Positions 44,936 through 57,189 of a stretch of DNA of 64,000 nt are shown here, piece by piece. How positions within the stretch are numbered: the first letter of the stretch is position 1; each line of letters starts with the position of its first letter. Origin of the DNA: Odobenus rosmarus divergens (Eukaryota > Chordata > Mammalia > Carnivora > Odobenidae). The stretch covers positions 1,668,893-1,732,892 of the forward strand of contig NW_004450276.1 of the NCBI RefSeq assembly GCF_000321225.1, given 5' to 3'. Under the pieces are notes generated by a model. The model saw only the letters and a list, made by a program, of their open reading frames with translations, was not told the origin of the DNA and did not search any database. Made by a program: the position numbers and the translations under genes.

Positions 44936-45570
44936 TAGGCACACTTATTGAAGACTATAACAACGCCAGAAAACTTACTCCCGATATTACTTTTTTCACA
45001 TTTATATTTTTCTCTCCATTCCTTTCTTTCCTGTCTTAAGTTCCATGTTACCATTCTGCAGTTATTTAACATGTAATTGTCAAAGACAAATATTACCTTG
45101 AATACAGAGTGAAGCTCCTCTCTATGAGACACTTGTTCTTTTTATCTTGCTCTGCAGTTTTTATTTCTTTGTATCCGTAACTAACCAAAAAAGAGAGAGA
45201 ACAAGAGAGAGAGTGAGTGAGAGAGAGAAAGTTCTTTCTAATAAATGCTCTTGTCTTGTCTGTTCCTCATAAAATCGAAGATTATGCCCCATCTTGTAGC
45301 TCTAACTGGTCCCCATGGGTTGCTTCTGTCAAAATTCAGAACAACTCAGGATGAACTTCCTGCCCTGTTAGGGCTGTTTTTTTTTTCTTTTCTGCAGTCA
45401 GGACCTGCTGCTGTTTGTAAACATGAAAATCTTTTTAGGAGCCATAATCCTTCACTGTGCAAGTGATAATCTCTGTCTAGGCTGTCTCAAAATTTTAATA
45501 ACCCAGAAGTCTGTACTACAAGGAACATCAACTGAAATAATTGTCCTGGAATAGCATTATCCCAGATACT
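44936..45570. other. Unassigned; small GA-rich patch
   Basis: A purine patch (gagagagaacaagagagaga) lies at 45190-45232. No repeat family or exon recognised. Confidence 0.4.
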
Positions 45571-45572
45571 AC

Positions 45573-45644
45573 TTTTTTCTTTCTTTCTTTCTTTCTTTTT
45601 TTCTTTCTTTCTTTCTTTTTCTTTCTTTCTTTCTTTCTTTCTTC

Positions 45645-45687
<43 letters not shown>

Positions 45688-45713
45688 TCCTGTTCTGTTC
45701 TTTCCTTTCTTTT
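45573..45713. repeat. (TTTC)n microsatellite
   Basis: About 140 bp of ttct/tttc units with a few interruptions. It creates poly-Phe/Ser and Lys/Glu frames on the two strands that are not genes. Confidence 0.95.
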
Positions 45714-46439
45714 TTGGGGGGGCTTTGCCCATTATTCTTCTATCTTCGGGGAGCTATTAAATGCTATCAAATCATGTCACTTATTTCTTTCACAGGCTTT
45801 TCCTATGACAAGATAACTGTAATCTGACCTGAGATCTTTATTCTGGTATGAGTGCTTTTTCCATCTCTGGGCCTTTGTTCAAACCTAAACTGTGAGCATT
45901 TAAGGTCCTCTCTCAATACTCTTAAAAGGCACTTTGATGAAATGGTTTCCATCACAGGATCTATCCCCACTGCCAGGTGGGAGTTAGGTTCATCCTTTGG
46001 TGATCATGCAGCATGAGGTGTAATATTTGATAAGGCCAAGGAAGAGTCTTCTCTGTCGTAAATTATTGCAAAAGGCTTAAGTTAAAATTTCTCACTTGTT
46101 ACTAGGAATTGTAAGGACATTTATTTATTTTTAGGAAAAAAATACCCTGAAAGCCTATATGGTTGATTCCGTTGTCGTTTCTTTATACTTGATTCTCATT
46201 CATATAAAATTATCAGGAAGTTCCATTCTGGCTCGTGAACTTGGTTAGCTAAATTATTAATGAGATAACTAAGTGAATTATTGGACATCTACATAGTGAA
46301 TATTACATATCTAATAAATATTTATCAGTACTATTAATAACATGAAATTATGTTCATTATTAAATGACAAAGCAGGATATACAATTGTAGGTTCATTTTG
46401 ATAGCCATTACGTAAATTAAAATGCTTTTAAAACATTGA
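45714..46439. other. Unassigned non-coding sequence
   Basis: No repeat, RNA gene or exon recognised. Confidence 0.4.
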
Positions 46440-46512
46440 AAGGATATACATGAAACTAATATAACACTGTGTGTTAACTATGCTGGAATTAAAATGTTAA
46501 AAAAAGCAAAAA
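46440..46512 (+). mobile_element. Tiny L1 3' terminal fragment
   Basis: tacatgaaactaatataaca, ctgtgtgttaactatgctgg and an A-rich end represent only the last 60-70 bp of an L1. Confidence 0.6.
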
Positions 46513-47037
46513 AACACTGAAAGGAAATACACCAAAGTATTAATGTCCTCGAGAGTATCCATGATTGTTTTCTTTGTTTGTCAGTAATTTCTGCAGAAGC
46601 ATTATTCATTGATTCGAAGATGCCTCCTTTCACATGTTAACAGCTCAGGGATTGGGATGCACCTTACAATCGCTCTCCACCAGGTAGCACTTAGGATGCA
46701 ATTATCGTGGTCTGTGCACGAATATCCAAACTGTAGAATGACTGCTTGAAGTTTGGAAGACTATTCCAGAGTTGAGAACACTCATTTAAGCAATGCTGCA
46801 TCGATAACACCCTTATTCTCACAGAGGACGGTATCGTGTGGAAAACACAAACTTTGATGATCTTGTGTCAAAAATCATTTAAAGGAATTGCACTACAAGC
46901 CGAAGAAGTTTTAGTCATACCTTAACCAATTTATTTTGCTTGTTATGTTTCTTTGGGCCTTCCTATGTATGCCCAAGGGGGATATATGATTTTTTTTTAT
47001 TTCTGCAAAAATAAGCCTAGAAGAATCTTTTTTTAAA
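46513..47037. other. Unassigned non-coding sequence
   Basis: No repeat or exon recognised. Confidence 0.4.
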
Positions 47038-47047
47038 AAAAAAGTCT

Positions 47048-47257
47048 TGTCATTACTATTATTTTTAAAGATTTTATTTATTTGAGAGAGTGAGTGAGAG
47101 AGCGAGAGCACAAGTGAGGGAGAGGGAGAAGCAGACTCCCCGCTGAGCAGGGAGCCTGAAGGGGAGTGGGGGAGACTCGATCCCAGGATCCTGGGATTGG
47201 ACCATGACCTGAGCCAAAGGCTGATGCTTAACCAACTGAGTCACCCCAGCGCCCCCC
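47048..47257 (-). mobile_element. CAN-SINE, minus strand
   Basis: aaagattttatttatttgag left, gcagactccccgctgagcag centre, ctgagtcaccccagcgcccc right. The TSD aaaaagtctt lies at 47038-47047 and 47258-47267. Confidence 0.93.
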
Positions 47258-47267
47258 AAAAAGTCTT

Positions 47268-47820
47268 TTTAAAAACAAAGTTTTTAAGTGATAATAAAAT
47301 TAGGAAATAGTATATTTGAAAGCATATTTTCTTTCTTAGTGGTGTCTACACTGCATACAATCTATGACATTTTACATCGGGCGGCCTGTTACAGACACTC
47401 CAAAAAAACAGTGGTTTAAATGAAATACAAATTTGTTTCTCTGTAGGTAACTATCTGTAGTGATCTAGGGTCGTGATCTAGGGCCGATACAGTCATTGTG
47501 TGACAAGGTCATCTAGAGATTTGGGCTCTTTCAATTTTGCTACTCCTCCATCGCTAGGGTGTTCCTTTCATCTACGTGGCTCATTCTCACACTCATGTGC
47601 CAGAGAGCAGGAAAAAGGAAGGTGAGCAAGGAAGTATGCCCCCTCCTACATAGCAAAGAGGTAGCCCAGGGACAGCGGACTGACCTAGGCACATGGACCC
47701 ACCAAGCTAGCTGCAAGGGAGGCTCAGAAGGGTTGTCTTTATTCTATATTAAGGATCAGCAAACATTTTTCTGTAAAGGGCCTGGTAGTAAATATTTTAA
47801 TCACATAACATCTCCATTAC
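47268..47820. other. Unassigned, with a 13-bp tandem duplication
   Basis: gtgatctaggg occurs twice with a 13-bp period at about 47460-47483. Otherwise nothing recognised. Confidence 0.4.
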
Positions 47821-47821
47821 A

Positions 47822-47899
47822 TTTTCTTCCTCCCCCTCCTCTCCCCTCCTGCTTCTTCTTCTTCCTCCCCTTCCTCCTCCTCCTCCTCTTCTTCTTCTC
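47822..47899. repeat. Pyrimidine-rich (TCC/TTC)n tract
   Basis: Almost pure C/T over about 78 bp. It gives a proline/leucine/phenylalanine-rich tail to an otherwise featureless frame (47559-47918). Confidence 0.9.
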
Positions 47900-47911
47900 A
47901 ACCATTCCTTT

Positions 47912-48330
47912 GGGATAGTTAATTTTACAGGTCAACTGGACTGACTGGGTTAAGTCATGCCCAGATAGCTGGGGAAACATTACTTCTGGGTGTGTCTGTG
48001 AAGGTGTTTGTAAAAGACATTAGCATTTGATTCAGTAGACTGAGTAAAGAAGACCTGGTTGAGCATCATCCAAACTTAGTGGCCCAAATGGAAAAAGGCA
48101 AAGGAAGGGCAAATTCTTTCTCTCCCTTCTTGAGCTGGAACTCCATATTGTCCTGTCCTCAAACATCAGAGCTCCTGGTTCTTAGCCCTTTGAACTCAGA
48201 CTGCACTCTGCTCTCAGCTTTGCTGGTTTCCAGGTTGCAGGTGGTGGATGCTGGGGCTTCTCAGCCTCCATAATCATGTGAGCCAACTCATATATATATA
48301 TGCTTCTCTGGAGAATCCCAACTAATACAC
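47912..48330 (+). mobile_element. LTR-type interspersed repeat
   Basis: gatagttaattttacaggtc, agtcatgcccagatagctgg, ttctgggtgtgtctgtgaag, cagcctccataatcatgtga, (ta)n and ctctggagaatcccaactaa match the family also seen at 4315, 27195 and 33847. It ends in a clear taataca-type terminus. Confidence 0.7.
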
Positions 48331-48516
48331 ACTCACAACTATAAAAACATTCTTAGTTTGTAGGCCATATGAAAACAGACAACAGGCTGAATTTGGCCTA
48401 TGCCAACCCCAGTTCCAGATAGTCGTGTGCATTGCAGCAAATCTAGAGTTCCATCACTGCAGAGTGTTGAGAGAGGGGCAGGGCATGAGAATCTATTGAA
48501 GAATAACTAGCTCTCT

Positions 48517-49274
48517 ACCATATGACCCAGTAATTGCACTACTGGGTATTTACCACAAAGATACAAGTGTAGTGATCCGAAGGGGGATGTGCATCCTGAT
48601 GTTTATAGCAGCAATGTCCACAATAGCCAAACTATGGAAAGAGCCAAGATGTCCATCGACAGATGAATGGATAAAGAAGATGTGGTATATATATACAATA
48701 GAATATTATAGAGCCATCAAAAGGAATGAAATCTTGCCATTTGCAACGACGTGGATGGAACTGGAGGGTATTACGCTGAGCAAAATAAGTCAATCAGAGA
48801 CAGACATGTATCATATGACCTCACTGATATGAGGAATTCTTAATCTCAGGAAAAAAACCAAGGGTTGCTGGAGTGATGGGGGATGGGAGGCATGGGGTGG
48901 CCAGGTGATAGACATTGGGGAGGGTGTGTGCTATGGTGAGCACTGTGAATTGTGTAAGACTGTTGAATCACAGACCTGTACCTCTGAAACAAGTAATACA
49001 TTACATGTTAAAAAAAAAAAAGAAGAAAATAGTAGGAAGGGAAAAATGAAGGGGGGGAAATCAGAGGGGGAGATGAACCATGAGAGACTATGGACTCTGA
49101 GAAACAAACTGAGGGTTCTGGGGGGGCATGGGTTAGCCTGGTGATGGGTATTAAAGAGGGCATGTATTGAATGGAGCACAAGGTGTTATATGCAAACAAT
49201 GTATCATGGAACACTACATCAAAAACTAATGATGTAATGTATGGTGATTAACATAACATAATACAATTAAAAAA
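48517..49274 (+). mobile_element. Young carnivore L1, 5'-truncated
   Basis: An 18-bp perfect TSD starting aagaataact lies at 48499-48516 and 49275-49292. The insert starts in the ORF2 C-terminal region. A frame at 48572-48832 reads IAKLWKEPRCPSTDEWIKK and ends near MYHMTSLI, the usual ORF2 end. 3' UTR and A-tail follow. It shares over 700 bp of layout with the L1 at 42928, without that copy's internal deletion. Confidence 0.95.
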
Positions 49275-49292
49275 AAGAATAACTAGCTCTCT

Positions 49293-50639
49293 CTGTCTTA
49301 GCATGTTTCCATGTTACGATGTTTGTAAAAATTTAAGACTACCATTTATTTGAAATAATAAGGGAGCTGCTCATAACATCCATTTAAAAGGCAAATACAA
49401 AGTTTATTGAATATTTTTAAAGCCCTAAATACAAAAATTACACATGGAAGGAAACCTGGAAGAAAATTAACTAAAAACATTAATATTAACTCTCTTTGGT
49501 TGATTTGCTTCTGTGTTATTTCATATAATTTATCTTCCTATTTGTCTGAATTGTAACAATTTTATTATAATGAGCACATATGACCATTTAAATGCAAATT
49601 TTTAAAGAATAAAAAAGTCATTTAGACTATCCCTTTGTTCATATATAAGAATAAATCCATAGTTTTCATCTAATGTGATTCATGTCATAGTGATGTATTT
49701 AAAATGTAATATCTGTTAAAATTTCAGAGCTGGAAGGCACCTTAAAGTCATCTGGTTCAACTCCTATATAAAATTTTGTTTTAAGTTTTCAACAGTTTAG
49801 TACTAGAAAAAGATGACTTTTGTTCTTTAGTTATTACATGCAGAAATCAGATATAATTTCTCAACATGGGATTGAAGGCAAAATGCTCAATAATGAAGAA
49901 AAGAATATTCTACTCAGTGGCTCTCAACAAAAACCCACTCCAAGCTTTGTGGGGGACATGGAGAGGGGACAGCTTAAATTGGCATGGAATTGGAGAGAAC
50001 TGCCGACACCTGATTGGCAGGAATCTGGAGGCTGCAACTCCTCCCATTCAGGGAGAGTCCTGCCTCACCAGGAGAGGTCGTATGTTTCATGTGACTTTCA
50101 TGTAGGTGAAAACCCATTGATAGCTATCTGAGCTTAGAACTTAACTGGGAGTTACATGAAAACCAAATTACGTTTTTGCATAATTTTATACACTGAATTT
50201 TCTAGAACAGCAATTACCATATTTGTTTTGGAACTTTGCCAAGAATTGGTCACCATTTTAGAAAATCCTATCACTGATAGAAGCACTGCGCCTATTAATT
50301 GCATCACAAATACAATACCCCAGAATCCACTACATTTGTAGCTATCACATTCATGGTGGGCTTGCATAGGGGGGCAAACCACTGATCTCATTATCTTTTC
50401 TGGTATAGTCATGCCCAAGCATTTACCTATGAAATGCATATCATTTACATTATTATCTTTTCATTTATTTTGATCGTCTGATCTAATGTAGGAAACCTAT
50501 GTATATACTGGGAGTGGTATTAGATAAGCTTATGGGTCCCTAATTGAAATCCTCACAAAATTATAAGATTACTTGGCAAGGTGAGCTCACAGAGAACTGA
50601 TTTTTATCTCTGTGGAATTTTATTCCTACTAGGTTTTTC
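49293..50639. other. Unassigned; possible short MIR-type piece
   Basis: Around 49728, gagctggaaggcaccttaaa and gtcatctggttcaactccta resemble the start of an ancient SINE. The rest shows no recognisable repeat or exon. Frames of up to 103 codons are featureless. Confidence 0.35.
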
Positions 50640-51040
50640 TGATTCAGTTACGCTACTGCTTTCAACTGGGATTGTCTGAGCTGGAAGATCCAAGATGGCA
50701 TCACTCACCTGACTGGCAGGTGGTGCTTCCTGTGGGCGGGAGGGGTTTGGTTTTCTCCACAGTGCTTCTGGTCCTCCTCCACATTAGAGTGACTTCATCA
50801 CACGTCTCAGGGGAGTGTTCCAAAGGAATGAAGGCAGAAACTGCAGGGCCTCTTGCGACATATAACCCAGGACTCATACAACATCACTTCTGCCACATTT
50901 TTCTGGACAAAGCTAACAGGCTACCCCAGATGCAAAGGGTGGGGGGTGGGGGGGAAAGTAGATAAAAAGACTTCACTTCTGTAAAGGAGGAATGGCTATA
51001 TCACTATGCAGAGGCAGATGCACACTAGGATGGCTCAACT
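50640..51040 (-). mobile_element. LTR-like repeat, minus strand
   Basis: ggaagatccaagatggcatc, actggcaggtggtgcttcct, tctggtcctcctccacatta, and caacatcacttctgccacat occur in the order of a minus-strand MaLR-type LTR. A g-rich stretch near 50940 follows. Family uncertain. Confidence 0.4.
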
Positions 51041-51117
51041 GTGTAGCAATTCAACAACCTATTCAGCAGACAACTTCTTCTATGCTGCCCTCCATGGCCT
51101 TGCAGTTTATTCTATTT

Positions 51118-51165
51118 ATAAACTATCACCTTAATAAAAAAATAAACTATCACCTTAATAAAAAA
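51118..51165. repeat. Perfect 24-bp tandem duplication
   Basis: The unit starting ataaactatcacc and ending ttaataaaaaa occurs twice with no mismatch (51118-51141 and 51142-51165), followed by an (aac)n-like A-rich run. Confidence 0.9.
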
Positions 51166-51268
51166 AACAACAAAACAAAACAAAAAACCCATTCTATTCA
51201 AATAAATTTTCTTGCATCTAACTCTTCTTATTGGTCCTTGGCCTTCAATCAAAACCATATAAAATAAG

Positions 51269-51452
51269 GGGTGCCTGGGTCACTCAGTCAGTTAAGTGAC
51301 CGACTCTTGGTTTCGGCTCAGGTCATGATCTCAGGGTTGTGAGATTGAGCCCCAAGAGGGCTCTGTGCTGGGCACGGAGTCTGCTTAAGATTCTCTCTCT
51401 CTCTCTCTCTCCCCCTCTCCTTCTACCCCTCCCCCTCCCTCTTTTAAAAAAT
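51269..51452 (+). mobile_element. CAN-SINE
   Basis: gggtgcctgggtcactcagt start, gattgagccccaagagggct, and a long (ct)n part. The TSD atataaaataag lies at 51257-51268 and 51453-51464. Confidence 0.93.
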
Positions 51453-51654
51453 ATATAAAATAAGGCATATCTCTTTTTCAAATAACATCTTTTCAACTGT
51501 TTGAAGAGAGATGTAATATGACATCTAGGTCTTCTCTTACTTCATTCTTTTTGCCATTGCTCAACTTGACTTGTTGACTTTATTCTAGAATTATGGAATA
51601 AACCAGAGGAAATATTTCTACTTTTCATTGAGGTCTGAATACTTTCAGTAAAGA

Positions 51655-52198
51655 ATGTTAAGTGTACAACTCAGTGAAGGGTTACATCTATTTATATTTA
51701 TTCAACCATCCCCCAGATCAAGATATAAAACATTTCCAGTACACTAGAGGCTCTCGCATGCTCTCCCAAGCCAATCCTCCACTCCCAACAGTGCCAACCG
51801 CGATTCTGATACCTTCCATCATGAGTGGCTTTGTCTGTTCTTGAACTTCATATAAGCAGGATCATACTGTATTTATTCTTTTGTGCCTGACCCATGGAAC
51901 TCAATATAATGTCTACAAGCATCACCCATGCTGTGGGTAGCAGTAATTCAGTCCGTGATATTGCTAGGTCGAATTTTATATTCTCTGAATACATCCCAAT
52001 TTATTCATCCATTCCTGTTAATGGATCCTGGGTTGTTTCCAGTCTTAGACTTCCATAAACAAAGTTGCTGGAAATGTTGCTGCATGTGTTTTTTAGTAGC
52101 CGTGTACATTCATTTCTCTTGAGTACATTGTCAGGAGCCTTTAGAAAATACTGCCAGTTTCACAAAAAGGTTACCAATCTAAACTCCCGCCAGCAGTG
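51655..52198 (-). mobile_element. Old L1 3' region, minus strand
   Basis: aagatataaaacatttccag, tcatataagcaggatcatac, ttgtttccagtcttagactt, and ctaaactcccgccagcagtg give the reverse order of an old L1 end. It stops abruptly where the plus-strand L1 begins. Confidence 0.75.
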
Positions 52199-53588
52199 GA
52201 CAAAATCGAGAGCCCAGAAACAAACCCACACAAAAGTGGTCAATTATTTTTGACAAAGGAGCCAAGAAAATACAATGGGGGAAGGATAATCTCTTCAAAA
52301 AGAGAAAACTGGACACCCACACATAAAAGAATGAAACTAGACCACTGTCTTAGACCACACACAAATGGATTAAAGACTGGAATGTAAGACATGAGAACAT
52401 AAAACACCTAGAAGAAAATGCAGGTGGTAAGCTCCTTGACTCAGTCTTGCTATTGAACTTTTGGATCTGACTCCAAAAGCAGGGATGACAAAAGCAAAAG
52501 TAAACTATTGAGATTATATAAAATTAAAAGCTTCTGCACAGCAAAGAAAACCATCAAGAAAAGGAAAAGGCAACCTACTGAATAGAAGAAAATATCTGCA
52601 AACCATATATCCAATAAAAGGTTAATAACTAAAATATATAAAGAAGCAAACAACTAAATAGGAAAACAAATAAACAATGCAATTAAAAAATGGGCAGAGG
52701 ATCTAAATAGACATTTTTGCAAAGCAGACATCCAGATGGCCCACAGGCACATGAAAAGATGCTCAACATCACTCATCATCAGGAAAATGCAAATCAAAAT
52801 CACAATGAGACATCACTTCATACCTGTCAGAATGGCTAAAATCAAAAAGACAAGAAATAACAAGTGTTGGCGAGGATGTGGAGAAAGAAGAACCCCAACG
52901 CATTGCTGGTGGGAAAGTAAACTGGTGCAGCCACTGTGGAAAACAGTATAAAAGTTCCTCAAAAGACTAACAATAGGACTGCCTCATGATGCAGCAATTC
53001 CACTTCTGGGTATTTATTTAAATAAAATAGAAACACTAATTCGAAAAGATATATGCCCTCTGTGTGCATTGCAGCATTATGTACAAATACCAAGACATGG
53101 AAACAACGTAAGTGTTTATCCGTAGATGAATGGGTAAAGGAGATGTTGTGTGGATAGATAGATGGTAGATAGATAGATAGATAGATAGTTAGAATATTAC
53201 TCCACTATAAAAAAGAAGGAAATCTTGCCATCATGACAACATGGATGGACCTAGAGGGTATTATGTTAAGTGAAATAAGTCAGAGAAAGACAAACATTGT
53301 ATGATTTCACTTATATGTGGAATCTAAAAAACAAACGAACAAATGAAACAAAATGAACAAAAAATCAAAACTCATAGAAAACCGATTGGTGATTATCAGA
53401 AGGGAAGGGGTTTGCGGGTGGGTGAAACGGGTGATTGAGGTCACTTGTATGGTGATGGGTGGTAACTAGACTTATTGTGGTAGTCAGTATGTAGTGTTTA
53501 CAAATACTGAATTATTATGTAATTATTATGTATACACCTGAAACTCATATAGTGTTATGTTCCAATTTTATCTCAATACAAAAAAAGT
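52199..53588 (+). mobile_element. Old L1 (L1MA-like), ORF2 end and 3' UTR
   Basis: The region reads as ORF2 C-terminal sequence: gtggtcaattatttttgaca, aatgggcagaggatctaaat, then a frame at 52736-52951 with [18 protein letters not shown]. The C-x3-C-x7-H-x4-C motif has lost its last Cys (Ser instead). Afterwards come ttcacttatatgtggaatct, ggtgatgggtggtaactaga and tacacctgaaactcatatag plus A-tail. Many stops; inactive. Confidence 0.85.
53150..53190. repeat. (GATA)n microsatellite inside L1
   Basis: About eight gata/gatg units in the position where L1 copies usually have a (ta)n stretch. Confidence 0.9.
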
Positions 53589-55440
53589 GTTCTCAGATGG
53601 CTTAAAGAAATGTTTGTGAAGCACATAGAAGTAGTAGAAGCTATGTCACATGTTAAATTAATGATCAGGGAGTATAATTCCAATTTTTTCTGTTGGCCCT
53701 TATCTGCAGTTGTATCCTTAGATGTTCAATAGGAATGTTCATGACCTATCTCATTTGGCCATGATGAAGAAAAAACTAAAACTATGTACTCTAAAATCAC
53801 AAGATGAATATAAATTATTATCTGATTAAAAATGAATGACTTTCAGCCAGGTTGCTTTCCCTGTGCTGACATCTGACGTTTCTAAAACTACCTTGGAGGA
53901 GCCTTCTGGTACCTTAAAAACACCCCAGCAATCTAACTCAAAAGTGTGAAGCTGCAAAACCCATTATTTTAAGAGCATGATCCTAATATAGTGCAAAATC
54001 TTACCTTTCCTTTTCTGTGACACAGCTGTTATCTTAGCTTTGGCCAATTTAGTCTATGACTACTTCAATTCCAGCTGAGCAAAAGAAACCGTAGTTCATT
54101 AAAATCTATTTCTCAATTCAAACAACTGCCAACCATACAAGCCGTCCCAGCAATTAAGGAAAATGTAAAGTGATCCCCCACGGAGAGGCATGAAGTCAAG
54201 ACAGAAGCTAGGCCAACAAATCATTTTCTCCTTACAGCTTCCCAGAAAAGCTTTGGCAGGGGATATGACCAGACCATGAACTAGAATAAATAGATGAAGG
54301 TTTGTTTGTATCATGCCTCTATATATTCACCATACGAAAGGATACTTTTTGTTTTTCCAGACTCTACTAGATTCTGGATTCTGTCCAGATTCCATATACT
54401 TCCAATAATTCTGCTGCAATCAAGTTTTATATTATCAAGAAATCTGGAGAGTGTTAAGAATGATCACAACATTGGGTAGATCAAGTCCATGGTGCTTTAC
54501 TTCCAAATTCCCTTCATTATAAATGCAAATAACTCTCAAGCAGCTATAATTCTACTTCACAATGCATTCTTATAACTGGACTATAAATTTCTTTTCACTC
54601 GAAGTAATTCCTTTTTGTCTTTCAGCATAAGGAAATAGGAATTCTGCACACAATTTTTTCAGTGTTTGTTTTAAAACTCATTTATTCCATGTTTTCTTGA
54701 AAAACAAAATTATTTTATTAAACATTGCACGGCTACCATTCTGATAGTCTTTTTGCATTTTAATTTTAATACCTCTCTAGGTTGTTGGCTTGATTTGTTT
54801 TAGGGAAAAATATGAGAATTTGAATTTAGTTCACTGCTGTGAATGACTCATTTTGAAACCTTGTTTAAATCAGATATTAAGAATCAAATACAAAGTCTGA
54901 CCATTCAGAAGCTGCTTGGAATCCATGAAGTCAATACGGAAATGTACAATCATGCTTGCATGAACCCCAAACAATTTACCAGCTACTCCATCTGTCCCAA
55001 ACCCCACAATGTCTCATCACTTCTTCCCTTTATCCCTCCTTACCTCCCCTTTTTCCTGTCTCAGGACACACAGACACCCTTTCACACTCCTCTGTTCTTT
55101 GAGAATCAACCCGGTAAGAAAACTGAATGCAAAAAATTAAGCGGTCAATTTCTTCCTTCATCCTACACCCCATACCCCATCTCTGAATATCTTTCAATTA
55201 CCTACTGTGCTGAATTTCCACAAAAATAAACATGCAGACCAATGGAATAAAACACAAAGACCGAAACAGATCCTACTCTATATGGATTTCTATGGTTTCA
55301 ATAATAAAAACATCACACAGGAAAATGTGAAGTTTGTGTCCACCCAAGTACTTGGGTCCCCTGGGGAGGGAGTTTGGGAAATCTATAATCACAAGACACA
55401 ATGGAGAGGAAAAGAAATTGCAATTAAAACTAATAGACAA
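53589..55440. other. Unassigned non-coding sequence
   Basis: No repeat, RNA gene or exon recognised. The longest frame, 128 codons at 54843-55229, has no identifiable domain. Confidence 0.4.
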
Positions 55441-56155
55441 AAGATAATTATCTCTACCAGATAAACAGCTCTTTCAGATGTATCAAGAAAACATCATGAA
55501 TCCCACAGACACAAAAATGTGCATCTTAGGAATCAACATTAAGACAGTTCTGAAGTACCACTGTATGCTTATTAAATTAGTTTCAGAAAACATTTTATAA
55601 ATGTTGGTGAGGCCAGAATAAAAGGGTAATGTTAATAGTGCTGAATAATATTCCAGAAGTATATACTTCTGGAAAAGTAACATGATAAAAAACTGCGTCC
55701 AGAATTATTAAAACATTCATGCCATTGAACCCAGTAATGCAGCTGATCAATATTTATTCTAAAGAAAGAGTTCAATAGAAGCAAAAAGTATCTGCTGAAA
55801 TGTGTTCACTTCAGAATTATTTTTACAATAACACAATCATATAATTATAAGAAAACAGTGTAACAGATGAAAATATTATCTGCTAGAAGTTGCTCACTTC
55901 AGCCTCACTTAAAGTGGTGGAAAAGGAAAAGCCTAGAGTCAGATTATTATCCAGAAAGGGTAAAAGATGTAAGTAATCAGTTCCATGAAGTCTGATATCA
56001 CTATTTTAAATGATAATAATAATCACTATGCATAGATCTAAAAATGAGATCGGGAAAAAATTTTGTGATTACAAATATATGAAATCATAGAGTGGACTTA
56101 TGGGCTGTTTCTTCCCAATTTTCTTTGATTTTTAAAAAATACGTTTTAAAAATAA
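55441..56155 (+). mobile_element. Probable old L1 remnant
   Basis: cattgaacccagtaatgcag, ctaaagaaagagttcaatag and ttacaataacacaatcatat resemble the ORF2-end segment of old L1s. Strongly decayed, limits uncertain. Confidence 0.4.
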
Positions 56156-57167
56156 AAATGGGGACCTTTTGTACATAGGTCCATAGGAACCTTACAGTGA
56201 AAGCAAATTTTCCTTTGAGAAATAAGAAAGTTCCTCACCAACTTGTTTCCTCTTCTCTTTGGGCACCAGCGTCCTTCACAATTTGCTCTATGGGACCTAA
56301 TGGAACACCAGTCACTGCCACATCTGGGCCATAAAAATGTCCCACATGTGACTCTGTGTTTCTCCGTGGCCCCATGAGCTTGACAGAGACAGACAGGGAC
56401 AGGCACCCGGGAAAGCCGTATGTGATACGTGGGACAGTGAGCTAGGGGGAGCCCGGGTCCCCAAGTCACTGCTGGCTGCGTGTAGCACACCAATCCATTT
56501 TTGGCTTGACAGTAAACTGCGGACATTTTGAATATATTGGTTAGAGTAGCCGCCTTTACTACCTCCTGACTTTCAGTGTGAGGATTTCTCATTAGTTTTA
56601 ACAAAGAATTCGCCGGGAAGTTGGAGCTCAGTCAGGCCAAAATTCCAAGGTAGAACTTTGTAGGTCCCCTGCAGATAATCCTGATGCTAGTCTCTCTCCT
56701 TCAGTGAAAACTGTTCCATTTTCTCATCTGTCATCACTCTTCTTCCTGTTTAGATTTTTTTTCCCACCTCATCAAAAACTCGTAATTTTGGTGTCAAATT
56801 AACATGTCAACATTTGAAAATATCCTACCCAATATCCTAAGGAAGAAGGAGCATCAGTGGTTGACCACTCTGTGGCTAATGAGAGCAGGTGGGTGCTCAG
56901 CAGACATAGGTGAGTTTTCTAGCACAAAGCTCAAGCCAAGGAAGGGGATGTCTGAGAGCTTAAGGCCATGGGATGCATTCACATGCCAAATTTAGTCACT
57001 GTACCTCTTATGGTTCAAAGAGTCAATGTGATTACCATCAATCAGTTGGTAGGTCAGATGAGAGATTACTGTCCCTGCTCCAAAGGTCGGGAATTTCTCT
57101 AGGGACCTTGTAATGGTAGTTCAAGGCTGCTTGCCCTCAGACAGTGGGAGAGCCTTACAGAGCAGGC
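56156..57167. other. Unassigned; longest gap-free open frame (minus)
   Basis: A minus-strand frame of 152 codons (56146-56604) is the longest one not crossing Ns. It is Cys-rich (about 11 Cys), lacks a signal peptide, and I recognise no domain. Base composition is richer in G/C than the flanks. It may be an old LTR in reverse. No exon borders were identified. Confidence 0.3.
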
Positions 57168-57189
57168 AAGATGATTTAAGGGCCTTCAT

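Noticed and set aside
45487..45816. Lys/Glu-rich (minus) and Phe/Ser-rich (plus) proteins
   Set aside because: Direct products of the (TTTC)n microsatellite.
47559..47918. 119-codon plus frame
   Set aside because: Its C-terminal part is the C/T-rich tract; the remainder has no domain or exon border.
48572..48832. Apparent 86-aa protein
   Set aside because: It is the C-terminal end of L1 ORF2 in a truncated insertion, not a cellular gene.
53150..53190. CRISPR-like spaced repeats
   Set aside because: Uniform tetranucleotide microsatellite in mammalian DNA; no spacers and no cas genes.
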